A DNA stretch of 64,000 nt from Wukongibacter sp050859025 (lineage in GTDB: Bacteria > Bacillota > Clostridia > Peptostreptococcales > Caminicellaceae), in NCBI RefSeq assembly GCF_050859025.1, contig NZ_CP138200.1:1302001-1366000 (forward strand), in the 5' to 3' direction. The first letter of the stretch is position 1. Each line of letters opens with the position of its first letter. Position numbers and translations under genes: made by a program. The notes below the pieces were generated by a model. The model was not told the DNA's origin. It ran no database searches and was given only the letters and a program-made list of their open reading frames with translations. Below are positions 27,259-36,535 of the stretch, piece by piece.

Positions 27259-28256
27259 TGAGTGAATTGAATGTGAAAAAAAATGACATCCTATTAGAAG
27301 TAAAGAACTTAAAAAAATACTTTCCAATTACAAAGGGTCTTTTAGGAAGAGAAATTCAGTATGTTAAAGCGGTAGATGATATTAGTTTTCATATAAAAAG
27401 AGGTGAAACTCTGGGTCTAGTTGGAGAGTCTGGATGTGGTAAATCTACAACCGGTAGAACTATTATCAGACTATATGACCTTACCGATGGTGAAGTTATC
27501 TTTGATGGAGCAGAAATAGGAAAAATGAGTCAAAATCAAGTAAAGCCATTTAGAAAAAAGATGCAAATGATATTCCAAGATCCATATGCATCCTTAAACT
27601 CAAGGATGACAGTTTCCGATATAATCGGGGAACCCCTAGATATACATGGGATTGCATCAGGTAAGGAAAGACAAGAAATCATATACAACTTGCTTAATAA
27701 GGTAGGTTTAGGAAAGGATCATGCTAGTAGATATCCCCATGAATTTAGTGGTGGTCAGAGACAGCGTATTGGAATCGCTCGATCTCTAGCTGTTGAACCT
27801 GATTTTATAATATGTGATGAACCTATTTCAGCTCTAGATGTATCAATACAGGCACAGGTTGTCAATATGCTTGAAGATCTACAAAGTGAGATGGGACTGA
27901 CATATCTATTCATTGCCCATGACCTTTCAATGGTTAAGTATATTTCCGATAGAATAGGAGTTATGTATTTAGGAAAGCTTGTAGAGATAGCTGATAGCAG
28001 CGAGCTTTATAAAAATCCTACTCATCCATATACCCAAGCACTATTATCAGCTATTCCTATTCCTGATCCAGAAGTAACTAGATCAAACAAAAGGATCATA
28101 TTGGAGGGAGACGTTCCAAGTCCATTAAATCCTCCTTCTGGATGTAGGTTTAGAACTAGATGTAAATATGCTATGCCTATATGTGCTGAAGTTGAACCAC
28201 CGCTTAAGGATGTAGGTGGAGGACACATGTCTGCTTGTCATTTAAATGATAAATAG
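27258..28256 (+). CDS. oppF: Oligopeptide ABC transporter ATPase OppF
   Basis: This is the second ATPase of the heterodimer, 332 residues. Walker A is GESGCGKS, the signature FSGGQRQRIGIA, Walker B FIICDEPISALD and the H loop AHDLS. The C-terminal cysteine-containing tail CRFRTRCKYAMPIC matches that of OppD. Its start shares one base with the oppD stop (TAATG), so translation is coupled. Confidence 0.94.
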   Translation: MSELNVKKNDILLEVKNLKKYFPITKGLLGREIQYVKAVDDISFHIKRGETLGLVGESGCGKSTTGRTIIRLYDLTDGEVIFDGAEIGKMSQNQVKPFRKKMQMIFQDPYASLNSRMTVSDIIGEPLDIHGIASGKERQEIIYNLLNKVGLGKDHASRYPHEFSGGQRQRIGIARSLAVEPDFIICDEPISALDVSIQAQVVNMLEDLQSEMGLTYLFIAHDLSMVKYISDRIGVMYLGKLVEIADSSELYKNPTHPYTQALLSAIPIPDPEVTRSNKRIILEGDVPSPLNPPSGCRFRTRCKYAMPICAEVEPPLKDVGGGHMSACHLNDK

Positions 28257-28303
28257 AGCTAATTCGTCGAAGCGTTTGGATGAAGGACTATAGATAACAA
28301 ATA

Positions 28304-28338
28304 ATGGGCATGTTTAAATAATAGTAAAGCATGCCCAT
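28304..28338. terminator. Hairpin after oppF
   Basis: ATGGGCATG and CATGCCCAT pair around a 17-nt loop. There is no T run on the + strand, so it may act as an RNA-stabilising end rather than a strict terminator. Confidence 0.5.
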
Positions 28339-28568
28339 AAAACATCATATAAAAAATACTGAATATATCATTTTTTTAACATATTTTAAATTTTTATTAA
28401 ATATATTTAAAAACTAAGCAGGAATTTTTATTTTCACATCGAATTATATAACTTATGGGTAGAATTAAGTAACCTATAAATTATAGTATATAGATATACA
28501 CTACAAAGGGCTATTTCACTGCGACTGCCTAATATTTTTTTAACTAAAGAATATTCAGATTATTTAAT

Positions 28569-28610
28569 AAGATTAAATATAATTAACAAATATACTAAAT
28601 ATTTAATCTT
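28569..28610. repeat. AT-rich inverted repeat upstream of the first peptide-binding gene
   Basis: AAGATTAAATAT (28569-28580) is perfectly complementary to ATATTTAATCTT (28599-28610). It sits about 90 bp before the coding start and could be an operator or an RNA hairpin. The remaining 28340-28690 stretch holds no gene. Confidence 0.45.
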
Positions 28611-28699
28611 TATTTAATACTTGTTAATAAGTGGTAAACAAAACCTTGTTTTCTTTATCACTTCTTAAAAAGATATATATAAAATAGGAGGGGTTTACT

Positions 28700-30382
28700 T
28701 TGTTAAAAAGAAGCTTTGCATTATTATTGGTGTTAGCTTTAGTTGTTTCAGCCTTTGCTGGTTGTGCTAAGAAAGAAGAGCCAGCACCAGATCAAGGACA
28801 AGCTGAACCTAATGAACAAACACCAGCTGAAGAACCAGCAACTAAGGATGAGCAAGTTATAACTTATAACCTTTTAGCTGATCCTGATAGTATTGACCCA
28901 CACAAAGCAACATCAGTTGGTGCGTCAATAATTATGCAAAATATTTTTGAAGGGTTAGTTAGAACTAATGAAGAAATGGGACAAGATCCTGGTGTAGCTG
29001 AGAGCTGGGATACAAACGAAGACAAGACAGTATGGACATTCCACTTAAGAAAAGATGCTAAGTGGTCTGATGGTAAGCCTGTTACTGCAGAAGACTTTGT
29101 TTATGGATGGAAGAGAGCAGTTGATCCAGCTACTGCATGTGAATATGCTTACATGTTAGATCCAGTTATGAATGCTACAAAGATTTATTCTGGTGAGCTT
29201 GGAGTTGATGAATTAGGAATTAAAGCTATAGATGCTAACACTTTAGAGGTTACTTTAGAGCAGCCTACAGCTTACATGCTTGAGTTATTTGCATTCCCAA
29301 CTTACTTCCCAGTAAGAAAGGATGTAATTGAGAAGAATCCTGAAGCTTGGGAATTTGATCCAGCTACTTCTATTACAAATGGACCATTGAAATTAGGCGA
29401 ATACGTTCAAAACGATGTTTTAAAAATAGTTCCTAATGAAAATTATTGGGATGCTGATAGAGTTAAGATTGAAGCTGTTAAATTCGTATTTATCACAGAA
29501 CAATCTACTGGTCTTGCAGCTTTTGAAGCTGGAGATATAGATGGTACTGATGAAGTTCCAAATCAAGAGATACCAAGATTACAAGCTGAAAGCGAAGACT
29601 TTATAATAGCTCCATACCTTGGAACATATTTCTATGCTTTCCAAGTTGAAAAAGAACCTTTTACAGATGTAAGAGTTAGAAAGGCGTTATCTAAAGCTAT
29701 AGATAGAAATGCCATCGTTACAACTGTTACCTTAGGTGGACAAGTACCAGCAACTGGCTTTGTTCCTCCAGGAATAATGGTTGGTGGAGAAGATTTTAGA
29801 AAAGCTGGCGGAGACTATGGTATGGACCCAATGGCAGCACAGGTTGAAGAAGCTAAGAAATTATTAGAAGAAGCTGGATATCCTAATGGAGAAGGCTTCC
29901 CTAAAACTACACTTAGATACAATACAAGTGAAAATCATAAGAAAATAGCTGAGGCTATTCAAGAAATGTGGAAGAAGAACTTAAACGTTGATATTGAACT
30001 TGAAAACATGGAATGGAGAGTATTTATTCCAGCTAGACAAAATGGTGACTTCCAAGTTGCAAGACATGGTTGGATAGGTGATTACAACCATCCAATGACT
30101 TTCTTAGACATGTTCCTTTCTGCAAGTGGAAACAATGATCCACAATGGAAGAACGAAGAATATGATAAGTATATCTATGCTGCTAAGAGAGAAAGTGATT
30201 CTAAGAAAGCTGCTGAGTTAATGCACAAAGCTGAAGATTTAATGATGGAAGATATGATAGTAATGCCAATCTATTACTATACTCATCCATACATGATGAA
30301 GAGCTATGTTAAAGATTACTTCAGAACTCCACTTGGACATATATTCTTTGATAGAGCATATGTAGAAGGAAGACCTGAATAA
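28700..30382 (+). CDS. oppA: Peptide-binding lipoprotein OppA, paralogue 1
   Basis: This extracellular solute-binding protein (family 5) captures peptides for OppBCDF. A lipoprotein signal peptide ends at the lipobox AFAGC (Cys21), so the protein is anchored to the outer leaflet. The mature part begins with a Glu/Pro/Ala-rich linker and continues with the family segment NIFEGLV and the C-terminal DYNHPMTFLDMFLS. The protein has 560 residues. TTG 28700 follows AGGAGGGG. It is very similar along its length to paralogue 3 (32754) and less so to paralogue 2 (30884). Its codon use suggests strong expression. Confidence 0.94.
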   Translation: MLKRSFALLLVLALVVSAFAGCAKKEEPAPDQGQAEPNEQTPAEEPATKDEQVITYNLLADPDSIDPHKATSVGASIIMQNIFEGLVRTNEEMGQDPGVAESWDTNEDKTVWTFHLRKDAKWSDGKPVTAEDFVYGWKRAVDPATACEYAYMLDPVMNATKIYSGELGVDELGIKAIDANTLEVTLEQPTAYMLELFAFPTYFPVRKDVIEKNPEAWEFDPATSITNGPLKLGEYVQNDVLKIVPNENYWDADRVKIEAVKFVFITEQSTGLAAFEAGDIDGTDEVPNQEIPRLQAESEDFIIAPYLGTYFYAFQVEKEPFTDVRVRKALSKAIDRNAIVTTVTLGGQVPATGFVPPGIMVGGEDFRKAGGDYGMDPMAAQVEEAKKLLEEAGYPNGEGFPKTTLRYNTSENHKKIAEAIQEMWKKNLNVDIELENMEWRVFIPARQNGDFQVARHGWIGDYNHPMTFLDMFLSASGNNDPQWKNEEYDKYIYAAKRESDSKKAAELMHKAEDLMMEDMIVMPIYYYTHPYMMKSYVKDYFRTPLGHIFFDRAYVEGRPE

Positions 30383-30400
30383 TCAAATGAGTTGTAAGAA

Positions 30401-30427
30401 ACGGCCTTAAAAAGGGCCGTTTTTTTT
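30401..30427 (+). terminator. Terminator after oppA paralogue 1
   Basis: The stem ACGGCC/GGCCGT closes an 8-nt A-rich loop and is followed by seven or more T. Confidence 0.9.
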
Positions 30428-30650
30428 ATGCCTAGAGGATATGCTATTAAGCCCATATTCAAATATGTATAGTCATGAGTCATTGAATAAATATTACAAA
30501 AAGTTAACAAAATACAGAAAAATAATATTGAAATTTTCTGAAAAGTAAATTATAATATAATTAAGTTAAATAATACTTAACTAAACTCCTATTTTAATAA
30601 ATATTATTTATTAAAACTAAATAATGATGCAAGGCTTTCTAAATTGTTTA

Positions 30651-30705
30651 ACAATCATGAACCTTTCAAAGGCTAGAATTACTATTTGTTGAGGTTCATG
30701 ATTGT
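30651..30705. repeat. Large inverted repeat between two peptide-binding genes
   Basis: ACAATCATGAACCT and AGGTTCATGATTGT are perfect 14-bp complements 27 bp apart, framed by further partial pairing (TTTCTAAA/TTTAGAAA). It may be a miniature element or an intercistronic RNA structure. The rest of 30430-30880 shows no gene. Confidence 0.6.
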
Positions 30706-30883
30706 AAGATTTTTTTAGAAACTGCTAAGAAATTATTTATCTATAGGGATTTAAGAAAGCTTACTAATTTATATATATCCAAGATTTTTTTAAAGGGCTA
30801 TTGATTGGATAGGTATAAATTAGTTTTGCTCTATGAGCTATACATATTATTATTATTAAATCGTAAAAAAGGTGGGGATTGTG

Positions 30884-32563
30884 TTGTTAAAGAAATGCTT
30901 AGCATTATTAATGGTGTTGGCATTAGTGGTTGTATCTTTTGCTGGTTGTGCTAAGACTACTGATGAAGCTGTAAAGGCTCCAGAGCAATCACAAGAACAG
31001 GAGCCAGCACAAAAGAAAGAGGCTGAGGAAGTAAAAGCAAAGCAAAAATTGATCTATAACCTTGCTGCAGATCCAGAAACTATAGATCCACAGCTAAATT
31101 CAACCGTTGGAGGGTCTATAATCATAGCTAATACCTTTGAAGGACTAGTAACCTTTGATAAGGATCTGAAGGCGGTACCGGGTACTGCTGAGAGCTGGAC
31201 AGTAAGTGATGATGGACTAATATGGACATTTAAATTAAGAGATGATGCGAAATGGTCAGATGGCAAGCCTGTTACAGCTGAAGATTTTATATATGCATGG
31301 AGAAGAGCTGTAGACCCTGATGTACCATGTGACTATTCCTATATGTTTGATATGATTAAAAATGGAACTAAAATTTATACTGGTAAAGCTCAGCCAGAGG
31401 AGCTTGGAGTTAAAGCTCTTGACGAAAAGACATTGGAAATAACATTGGAAGCTCCTGCACCATATATGGTAGAAATATTTGGTTTCGCAACACTATGTCC
31501 AGTTAGGAAAGACATAGTTGAGAAGAATCCAGAAAGATGGGCATTTACTCCAGAATTAGCAGTCTCAAATGGACCTTTTAAATTAGCTAGCTATACTCAA
31601 AATGATGTACTTAAGCTAGTTCCAAATGAAGAATATTGGGGTAGAGATAGGGTAAGGCTAGAGGAGCTTGACTTTGTATTTATAGTAGAGCAATCTACAG
31701 CATTGTCGGCTATGGAAGCAGGAGATCTCGACGGAATTGATGAGGTTCCTAATCAAGAAATTCCGAGGCTTCAAGCTGAGAGTGAAGATTTCGTAATAGC
31801 ACCATACCTAGGAGTATATTACTATGTATTCAATCTAACTAAGGAGCCTTTTGATGATGTAAGAGTTAGAAAGGCTTTTGCAAAGGCAATAGATAGAAAT
31901 GCCATTGTAACAACGGTAACCCTAGGTGGTCAGGCACCAGCTACAGGATACGTACCTTCGGGAGTTACCTTTGCTGGAAAAGATTTTAGGAAGGTAGGAG
32001 GCAACTATGGTATGGACCCAATGACGGCCCAAGTGGAAGAAGCTATGAAGCTTTTAGATGAAGCAGGTTATCCAAATGGTGAAGGTCTTCCTAAGATTAC
32101 GCTACAATATAATACAAGTGAAAACCATAAGAAAATAGCTGAGGCAATACAAGAAATGTGGAATCAAAATTTAAATATAAATGTAGAACTTACAAATATG
32201 GAGGCGAGAGTACATTATCCAGCCTTAGAAGAAGGTAATTTCCAAATAGCTAGAGCTGGATGGATTGGAGATTACAATCATCCAATGACATTCCTTGATC
32301 TACTACTAAGTGATAGCGGTAACAACTATACACAGGTTAGAAATGAAGAGTTTGATAAAATTATTAATCAAGCTAAGATGGCTCCAACAGAAGAGGAGCA
32401 AGCAGAATTGATGCATAAAGCGGAAGATATAATCATGGAAGAAATGATGGTAATGCCAATATACTACTATACTCTTCCTATGATGATGGGTAAACATGTT
32501 AAGGGTTGGTATAGATCACCTCTTGGGCAGATGTACTTTAGAGATGCATATATTGAAAATTAG
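30884..32563 (+). CDS. Peptide-binding lipoprotein OppA, paralogue 2
   Basis: This is a second family 5 solute-binding lipoprotein. The lipobox is SFAGC, followed by a Gln/Glu/Lys-rich linker. TTG 30884 is chosen by alignment with paralogue 1 and its distance from AAAGGTGGGG; GTG 30881 and 30872 are alternatives. The core DPETIDPQLNSTVGGSIIIANTFEGL and the C-terminal AGWIGDYNHPMTFLDLLLS are shared, but the sequence differs at many positions facing the expected ligand cleft, so a different peptide range is likely (inference). It has about 560 residues and no permease genes of its own, so it probably serves the upstream OppBCDF. Confidence 0.92.
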   Translation: MLKKCLALLMVLALVVVSFAGCAKTTDEAVKAPEQSQEQEPAQKKEAEEVKAKQKLIYNLAADPETIDPQLNSTVGGSIIIANTFEGLVTFDKDLKAVPGTAESWTVSDDGLIWTFKLRDDAKWSDGKPVTAEDFIYAWRRAVDPDVPCDYSYMFDMIKNGTKIYTGKAQPEELGVKALDEKTLEITLEAPAPYMVEIFGFATLCPVRKDIVEKNPERWAFTPELAVSNGPFKLASYTQNDVLKLVPNEEYWGRDRVRLEELDFVFIVEQSTALSAMEAGDLDGIDEVPNQEIPRLQAESEDFVIAPYLGVYYYVFNLTKEPFDDVRVRKAFAKAIDRNAIVTTVTLGGQAPATGYVPSGVTFAGKDFRKVGGNYGMDPMTAQVEEAMKLLDEAGYPNGEGLPKITLQYNTSENHKKIAEAIQEMWNQNLNINVELTNMEARVHYPALEEGNFQIARAGWIGDYNHPMTFLDLLLSDSGNNYTQVRNEEFDKIINQAKMAPTEEEQAELMHKAEDIIMEEMMVMPIYYYTLPMMMGKHVKGWYRSPLGQMYFRDAYIEN

Positions 32564-32573
32564 CAGAGTGAAG

Positions 32574-32605
32574 AAAGATGGTCAAAAAGGACCGTCTTTT
32601 TTTTT
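32574..32605 (+). terminator. Terminator after oppA paralogue 2
   Basis: AAAGATGGTC pairs with GGACCGTCTTT, followed by nine T. Confidence 0.88.
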
Positions 32606-32753
32606 GAAAAAATTCAGGGTGTAAAAAATTATTGTAATATTTAAAAAGTAAATAAAATAAATTATAAGTAAGAAAAAATGTGACAAGTATTCGCTATTCC
32701 ATAAATAGTAACCTGCATTAAGGATACTATAAATAAAAAGTGGGGAGGATAAT

Positions 32754-34454
32754 ATGATAAAGAAAGCTTTAGCATTATTATTAGTGATGATTTTAGTTTT
32801 CACAGCATTCGTTGGATGCGCTAAAAAAGAAGAACCTACAAAGGCTCCTGAGGAACAAGCAGAACAAAAAGCTGAAGAACCGGCAAAGGATGAACCACCA
32901 AAGGAAGAGCCTAAGAAGGATGAGCAGGTTGTAACATATAATTTGGTGGCTGACCCTGACAGCATTGACCCACACAAGGCAACATCTGTTGGAGCATCAA
33001 TAATAATGCAAAATATTTTTGAAGGGTTAGTTAGAACTAATGAGAAAATGGAGCAAGACCCTGGTGCTGCAGAGAGTTGGGAAACAAACGAAGATAAAAC
33101 TGTGTGGACATTCCATTTAAGAAAAGATGCTAAGTGGTCTGACGGTAAGCCTGTTACTGCAGAGGATTTTATTTATGGATGGAAAAGAGCAGTTGATCCT
33201 GCTACTGCATGCGAATATGCTTACATGCTAGATCCAGTTAAAAATGCTACAAAGATTTATTCTGGTGAGCTTGGCGTTGATGAATTGGGGATAAAAGCTA
33301 TAGATGAAAATACACTAGAGGTTACCTTAGAGCAGCCTACGGCATATATACTTGAGCTATTTGCATTCCCTACCTACTTCCCAGTTAGAAAGGATGTTAT
33401 AGAGAAGAATCCAGAGGCGTGGGAATTCGATCCTGAAACATCTATAACAAATGGTCCATTCAAATTAGCTGAATATACACAAAACGATGTATTGAAAATA
33501 GTTCCTAATGAAAATTATTGGGAAAGCGATAGGGTAAAGCTTGATGAAATGAGATTCGTATTTATTACTGAACAATCTACAGGACTAGCTGCCTTTGAAG
33601 CTGGAGATGTTGATGGTATAGACGATGTACCAATTCAAGAAATACCAAGATTGCAAGCCGATAATGAAGACTTTATAATAGCTCCGTATCTCGGAACATA
33701 CTTCTATTGTTTCAATGTTACAAAGGAGCCATTTACAGATGTAAGAGTTAGAGAGGCATTAACTAAGGCTATTGATAGAAATGCAATCGTTACAACTGTT
33801 ACATTAGGTGGTCAGATGCCAGCAACTGGATTTGTTCCTCCGGGAATCATGGTTGGTGGCGAAGACTTTAGAGAAGCTGGAGGAGATTATGGTATAGATC
33901 CAATGTCTGCTCAGGTCGAAGAAGCTAAGAAGCTTTTAGAAGAAGCTGGATATCCTAATGGAGAGGGATTCCCTAAGGTTACTCTTAGATACAATACAAG
34001 TGAGAACCACAAAAAAATAGCTGAAGCCATCCAAGAAATGTGGAAAAAGAATTTAAATATAGATGTAGAACTTGAAAATATGGAATGGAGAGTATTTATA
34101 CCAGCTAGACAAAATGGTGACTTTACAATTGCTAGGCACGGTTGGATAGGAGACTACAACCATCCAATGACTTTCTTAGATATGTTCCTGTCTGAAAGTG
34201 GAAATAATGACCCACAATGGCATAACGAAGAGTTTGATGAGTTAATCTATGCAGCTAAAAGGGAAGGAGACCCTAAAAAAGCAGCTGAATTAATGCATAA
34301 GGCGGAGGATTTAATGATGGAAGAAATGATAGTATTACCAATATACTATTATACTCATCCGATGATGATGAAGGGTTACGTTAAAGGCTGGTATAGAACA
34401 CCACTTGGACATATGTTCTTTGATAGAGCCTATGTAGAGGGGAGAACAGATTAG
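32754..34454 (+). CDS. Peptide-binding lipoprotein OppA, paralogue 3
   Basis: This is the third family 5 binding protein of the cluster, 566 residues. Signal peptide and lipobox (AFVGC, Cys22) are followed by a linker with EEP/KDEP repeats. From about residue 60 it tracks paralogue 1 almost residue for residue (for example VITYNL versus VVTYNL, then ADPDSIDPHKATSVGASIIM), indicating a recent duplication. ATG 32754 follows GGGGAGG. It is separated from paralogue 2 by a terminator, so it probably has its own promoter. Confidence 0.93.
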   Translation: MIKKALALLLVMILVFTAFVGCAKKEEPTKAPEEQAEQKAEEPAKDEPPKEEPKKDEQVVTYNLVADPDSIDPHKATSVGASIIMQNIFEGLVRTNEKMEQDPGAAESWETNEDKTVWTFHLRKDAKWSDGKPVTAEDFIYGWKRAVDPATACEYAYMLDPVKNATKIYSGELGVDELGIKAIDENTLEVTLEQPTAYILELFAFPTYFPVRKDVIEKNPEAWEFDPETSITNGPFKLAEYTQNDVLKIVPNENYWESDRVKLDEMRFVFITEQSTGLAAFEAGDVDGIDDVPIQEIPRLQADNEDFIIAPYLGTYFYCFNVTKEPFTDVRVREALTKAIDRNAIVTTVTLGGQMPATGFVPPGIMVGGEDFREAGGDYGIDPMSAQVEEAKKLLEEAGYPNGEGFPKVTLRYNTSENHKKIAEAIQEMWKKNLNIDVELENMEWRVFIPARQNGDFTIARHGWIGDYNHPMTFLDMFLSESGNNDPQWHNEEFDELIYAAKREGDPKKAAELMHKAEDLMMEEMIVLPIYYYTHPMMMKGYVKGWYRTPLGHMFFDRAYVEGRTD

Positions 34455-34481
34455 ATCTAAAATAAATGTATTTTAGGTTTT

Positions 34482-34537
34482 TAATATTAAGGGGATTTGG
34501 CTATTACTGACGTATGTGCCAAATCCCCTTAATATTA
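34482..34537. terminator. Perfect 20-bp inverted repeat, probable bidirectional transcription end
   Basis: The left arm (34482-34501) contains AAGGGGATTTGGC and the right arm (34518-34537) GCCAAATCCCCTT, with a 16-nt loop. The arms are fully complementary. The flanks are T-rich on the left and AT-rich on the right, so the hairpin could stop transcription in both directions; a mobile-element origin is an alternative. Confidence 0.6.
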
Positions 34538-34635
34538 TAGCTTGTAAATTGATAATTTTGAGACATCTTCTTTTGTATCACTTTCCTTTTAAAGAGAATA
34601 TTATGATTAGTAACACTACTTTAAGGAGGGAAAGC

Positions 34636-36018
34636 ATGGTACAACTTACAAGTCTTCATTGGATATATGTAATAATGACCTTAGTAATTTTAATAGTAAT
34701 GTTAATGCGAAGAGATACAATAATCCCATGTATTTTAGGTATTTTTTTAATAAGCTTTGTGGCAAAGAAAAATTTTATAGGAGGAACAAAGGCTGTATTT
34801 GACGCTTTTATTGTAGCTACAGGGGAGCTTATCGGCATTATTATGGTAATATCCTGTATAGTAGCTATGTCTAAAATTTTAGAAGAAATCGGTGCTAATA
34901 ATCTTATGGTTAAACCCTTTACAAGGGTCATAAAGACACCTGATATTGCATTTTGGTTTATAGGAATAGTGATGCTTGTTGCATCATGGTTTTTCTGGCC
35001 TTCTCCGGCAACGGCCCTCGTTGGAGCAGTATTATTACCAGTAGCATTGAAGGTAGGGCTGCCGGCTATAGGTGTAGCTATAGCAATAAATCTGTTCGGT
35101 CATGGTCTAGCACTATCTAGTGACTATATTATACAAGGAGCTCCAACTATAACTGCAAGTGCTGCAGGGGTATCTGTAGAAAAAATAATGATTCAGGGTA
35201 CTCCTTTGTTCCTCACTATGGGAATAGTAACTATATTAACGGCATATATACTGCTCAAAAGGGACATGAAGAAGGGTAAGATAATAGGCTCGGAGATAGA
35301 GTATGAGCAAGTAAATAATATGAAGGAGGTAAGCATGACGGCAAGGTTTGCGGCAATAATTGTGCCTTGTGCTTTCCTAATAGATATAGCCTCTATGTTT
35401 TATTTCAATCTAAGGGGAGGAGATGCAACGGCACTTATAGGAGGGACGGCAGTTATATTAACATTGATAATTAGTATAGCAGAATATAAGACAAAATCCC
35501 TAGATAAGATAACTAAGTATATTAAAGAAGGTTTTAAGTTTGGTATGGAGATATTCGGGCCAATCATTCCTATTGCGGCTTTTTTTTATCTAGGTGAAAT
35601 TTCTCCTATTCAAGCAGTTTTAGGAGAAGGAGTATTGCCACCTGGTTCACAGGGGATACTTTCAGATATGGGTAGTGCTTTAGCATCTATAGCGAAGATG
35701 AATAGACCAATAGTAGCTAGTATGGAAATGATAGTCGGGGCTATTACAGGCTTAGATGGTTCTGGATTTTCAGGAATGTCTTTAGCAGGATCTCTAGCCA
35801 AGGTTTTTGGTACGGCTGTAAATGGCAGTATTCCAGTATTAGCAGCTTTGGGGCAAATAGGAGCTGTTTGGGTTGGTGGAGGCACATTAGTTCCTTGGGG
35901 ATTAATACCCGCCGCAGCAATTTGTGGGGTTAAGCCAATAGATCTAGCAGCTAAAAACTTTATACCTGTAGTAACAGGATTAATTGTTACTACGGTCGTA
36001 GCTATGTTTTTAATCTAG
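34636..36018 (+). CDS. Integral membrane transporter, ion-transporter-superfamily type
   Basis: This protein of about 460 residues has roughly twelve hydrophobic spans and glycine-rich re-entrant-like stretches (FWPSPATALVGAVLLP, LDGSGFSGMSLAGSLAK, GGGTLVPWGLIPAAAICG). The pattern resembles GntP/CitM-like carboxylate transporters, but I do not recognise the exact family or substrate. ATG 34636 is chosen for the AAGGAGGG site before it; the frame is open for 40 codons upstream without another site. It follows the peptide-uptake genes and may handle a product or substrate of amino-acid metabolism (inference). Confidence 0.72.
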   Translation: MVQLTSLHWIYVIMTLVILIVMLMRRDTIIPCILGIFLISFVAKKNFIGGTKAVFDAFIVATGELIGIIMVISCIVAMSKILEEIGANNLMVKPFTRVIKTPDIAFWFIGIVMLVASWFFWPSPATALVGAVLLPVALKVGLPAIGVAIAINLFGHGLALSSDYIIQGAPTITASAAGVSVEKIMIQGTPLFLTMGIVTILTAYILLKRDMKKGKIIGSEIEYEQVNNMKEVSMTARFAAIIVPCAFLIDIASMFYFNLRGGDATALIGGTAVILTLIISIAEYKTKSLDKITKYIKEGFKFGMEIFGPIIPIAAFFYLGEISPIQAVLGEGVLPPGSQGILSDMGSALASIAKMNRPIVASMEMIVGAITGLDGSGFSGMSLAGSLAKVFGTAVNGSIPVLAALGQIGAVWVGGGTLVPWGLIPAAAICGVKPIDLAAKNFIPVVTGLIVTTVVAMFLI

Positions 36019-36070
36019 TTCAAATAGATACCAAATTAAAAAGAGATCATTTACTTTTTTATAGATGAGA

Positions 36071-36232
36071 TTAATAGTCCTTTTTAGAAGTCTCTGGATT
36101 TACCTCATCCGTTGGTCGAAAATATATGCATTCTGGATTGTAAATATTTGATGGTGTTGAAACATGGGTTAATGTACATTTTCCTTCGCATTCAAAGATA
36201 CAATCATTAAGTGTACAATTTATATTTATCAT
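36071..36232 (-). CDS. Small cysteine-rich protein (DUF1540-like)
   Basis: This 53-residue frame starts at ATG 36232 after AGAGGTGG. It reads INCTLNDCIFECEGKCTL, then PECIYFRP. The spacing of the five cysteines (residues 6, 11, 15, 19, 35) is typical of tiny Firmicutes proteins near DUF1540, probably metal-binding. It lies in what would otherwise be a 500-bp gap. Function is unknown. Confidence 0.72.
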   Translation of the reverse strand: MININCTLNDCIFECEGKCTLTHVSTPSNIYNPECIYFRPTDEVNPETSKKDY

Positions 36233-36309
36233 AATACCACCTCTATAATTAGTATTTCACAAATTAGTATAAATATTATTAGTCACAAATTATTTATATA
36301 GAAATCGTA

Positions 36310-36385
36310 ATAAATCTTTTACATTTTGATTCCTTGAAAAGCCTTGAATCATTGGCTATTCAAAAAATCAAAGTGTAGATTTATA
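36310..36385. repeat. Imperfect hairpin element
   Basis: The outer arms TAAATCTTTTACATTTTGATT and AATCAAAGTGTAGATTTA (approximate complements) enclose inner arms TTGAAAAGCC and GGCTATTCAA. It is followed by CTATATAGAAAGCTT, a motif also found at the left end of repeat A copy 1. Confidence 0.45.
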
Positions 36386-36493
36386 AGTACGTTCTATATA
36401 GAAAGCTTAAAGCATACTTTAACAATAGATTTAAAATTTGATTAAACTATTAAAAACAAAGAGTTAAAGCAAAGTTTTGAAATTTCTATGGAT

Positions 36494-36508
36494 AATCTCA
36501 GTGAGATT
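36494..36508. promoter_or_regulatory. Palindrome upstream of the 36536 gene
   Basis: AATCTCA-G-TGAGATT is a perfect hyphenated palindrome 20 bp before the GGGGTG ribosome-binding site. A repressor or self-binding site is possible, but no regulator is assigned. Confidence 0.35.
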
Positions 36509-36535
36509 TTATAAGACTAATTATGGGGTGATATT

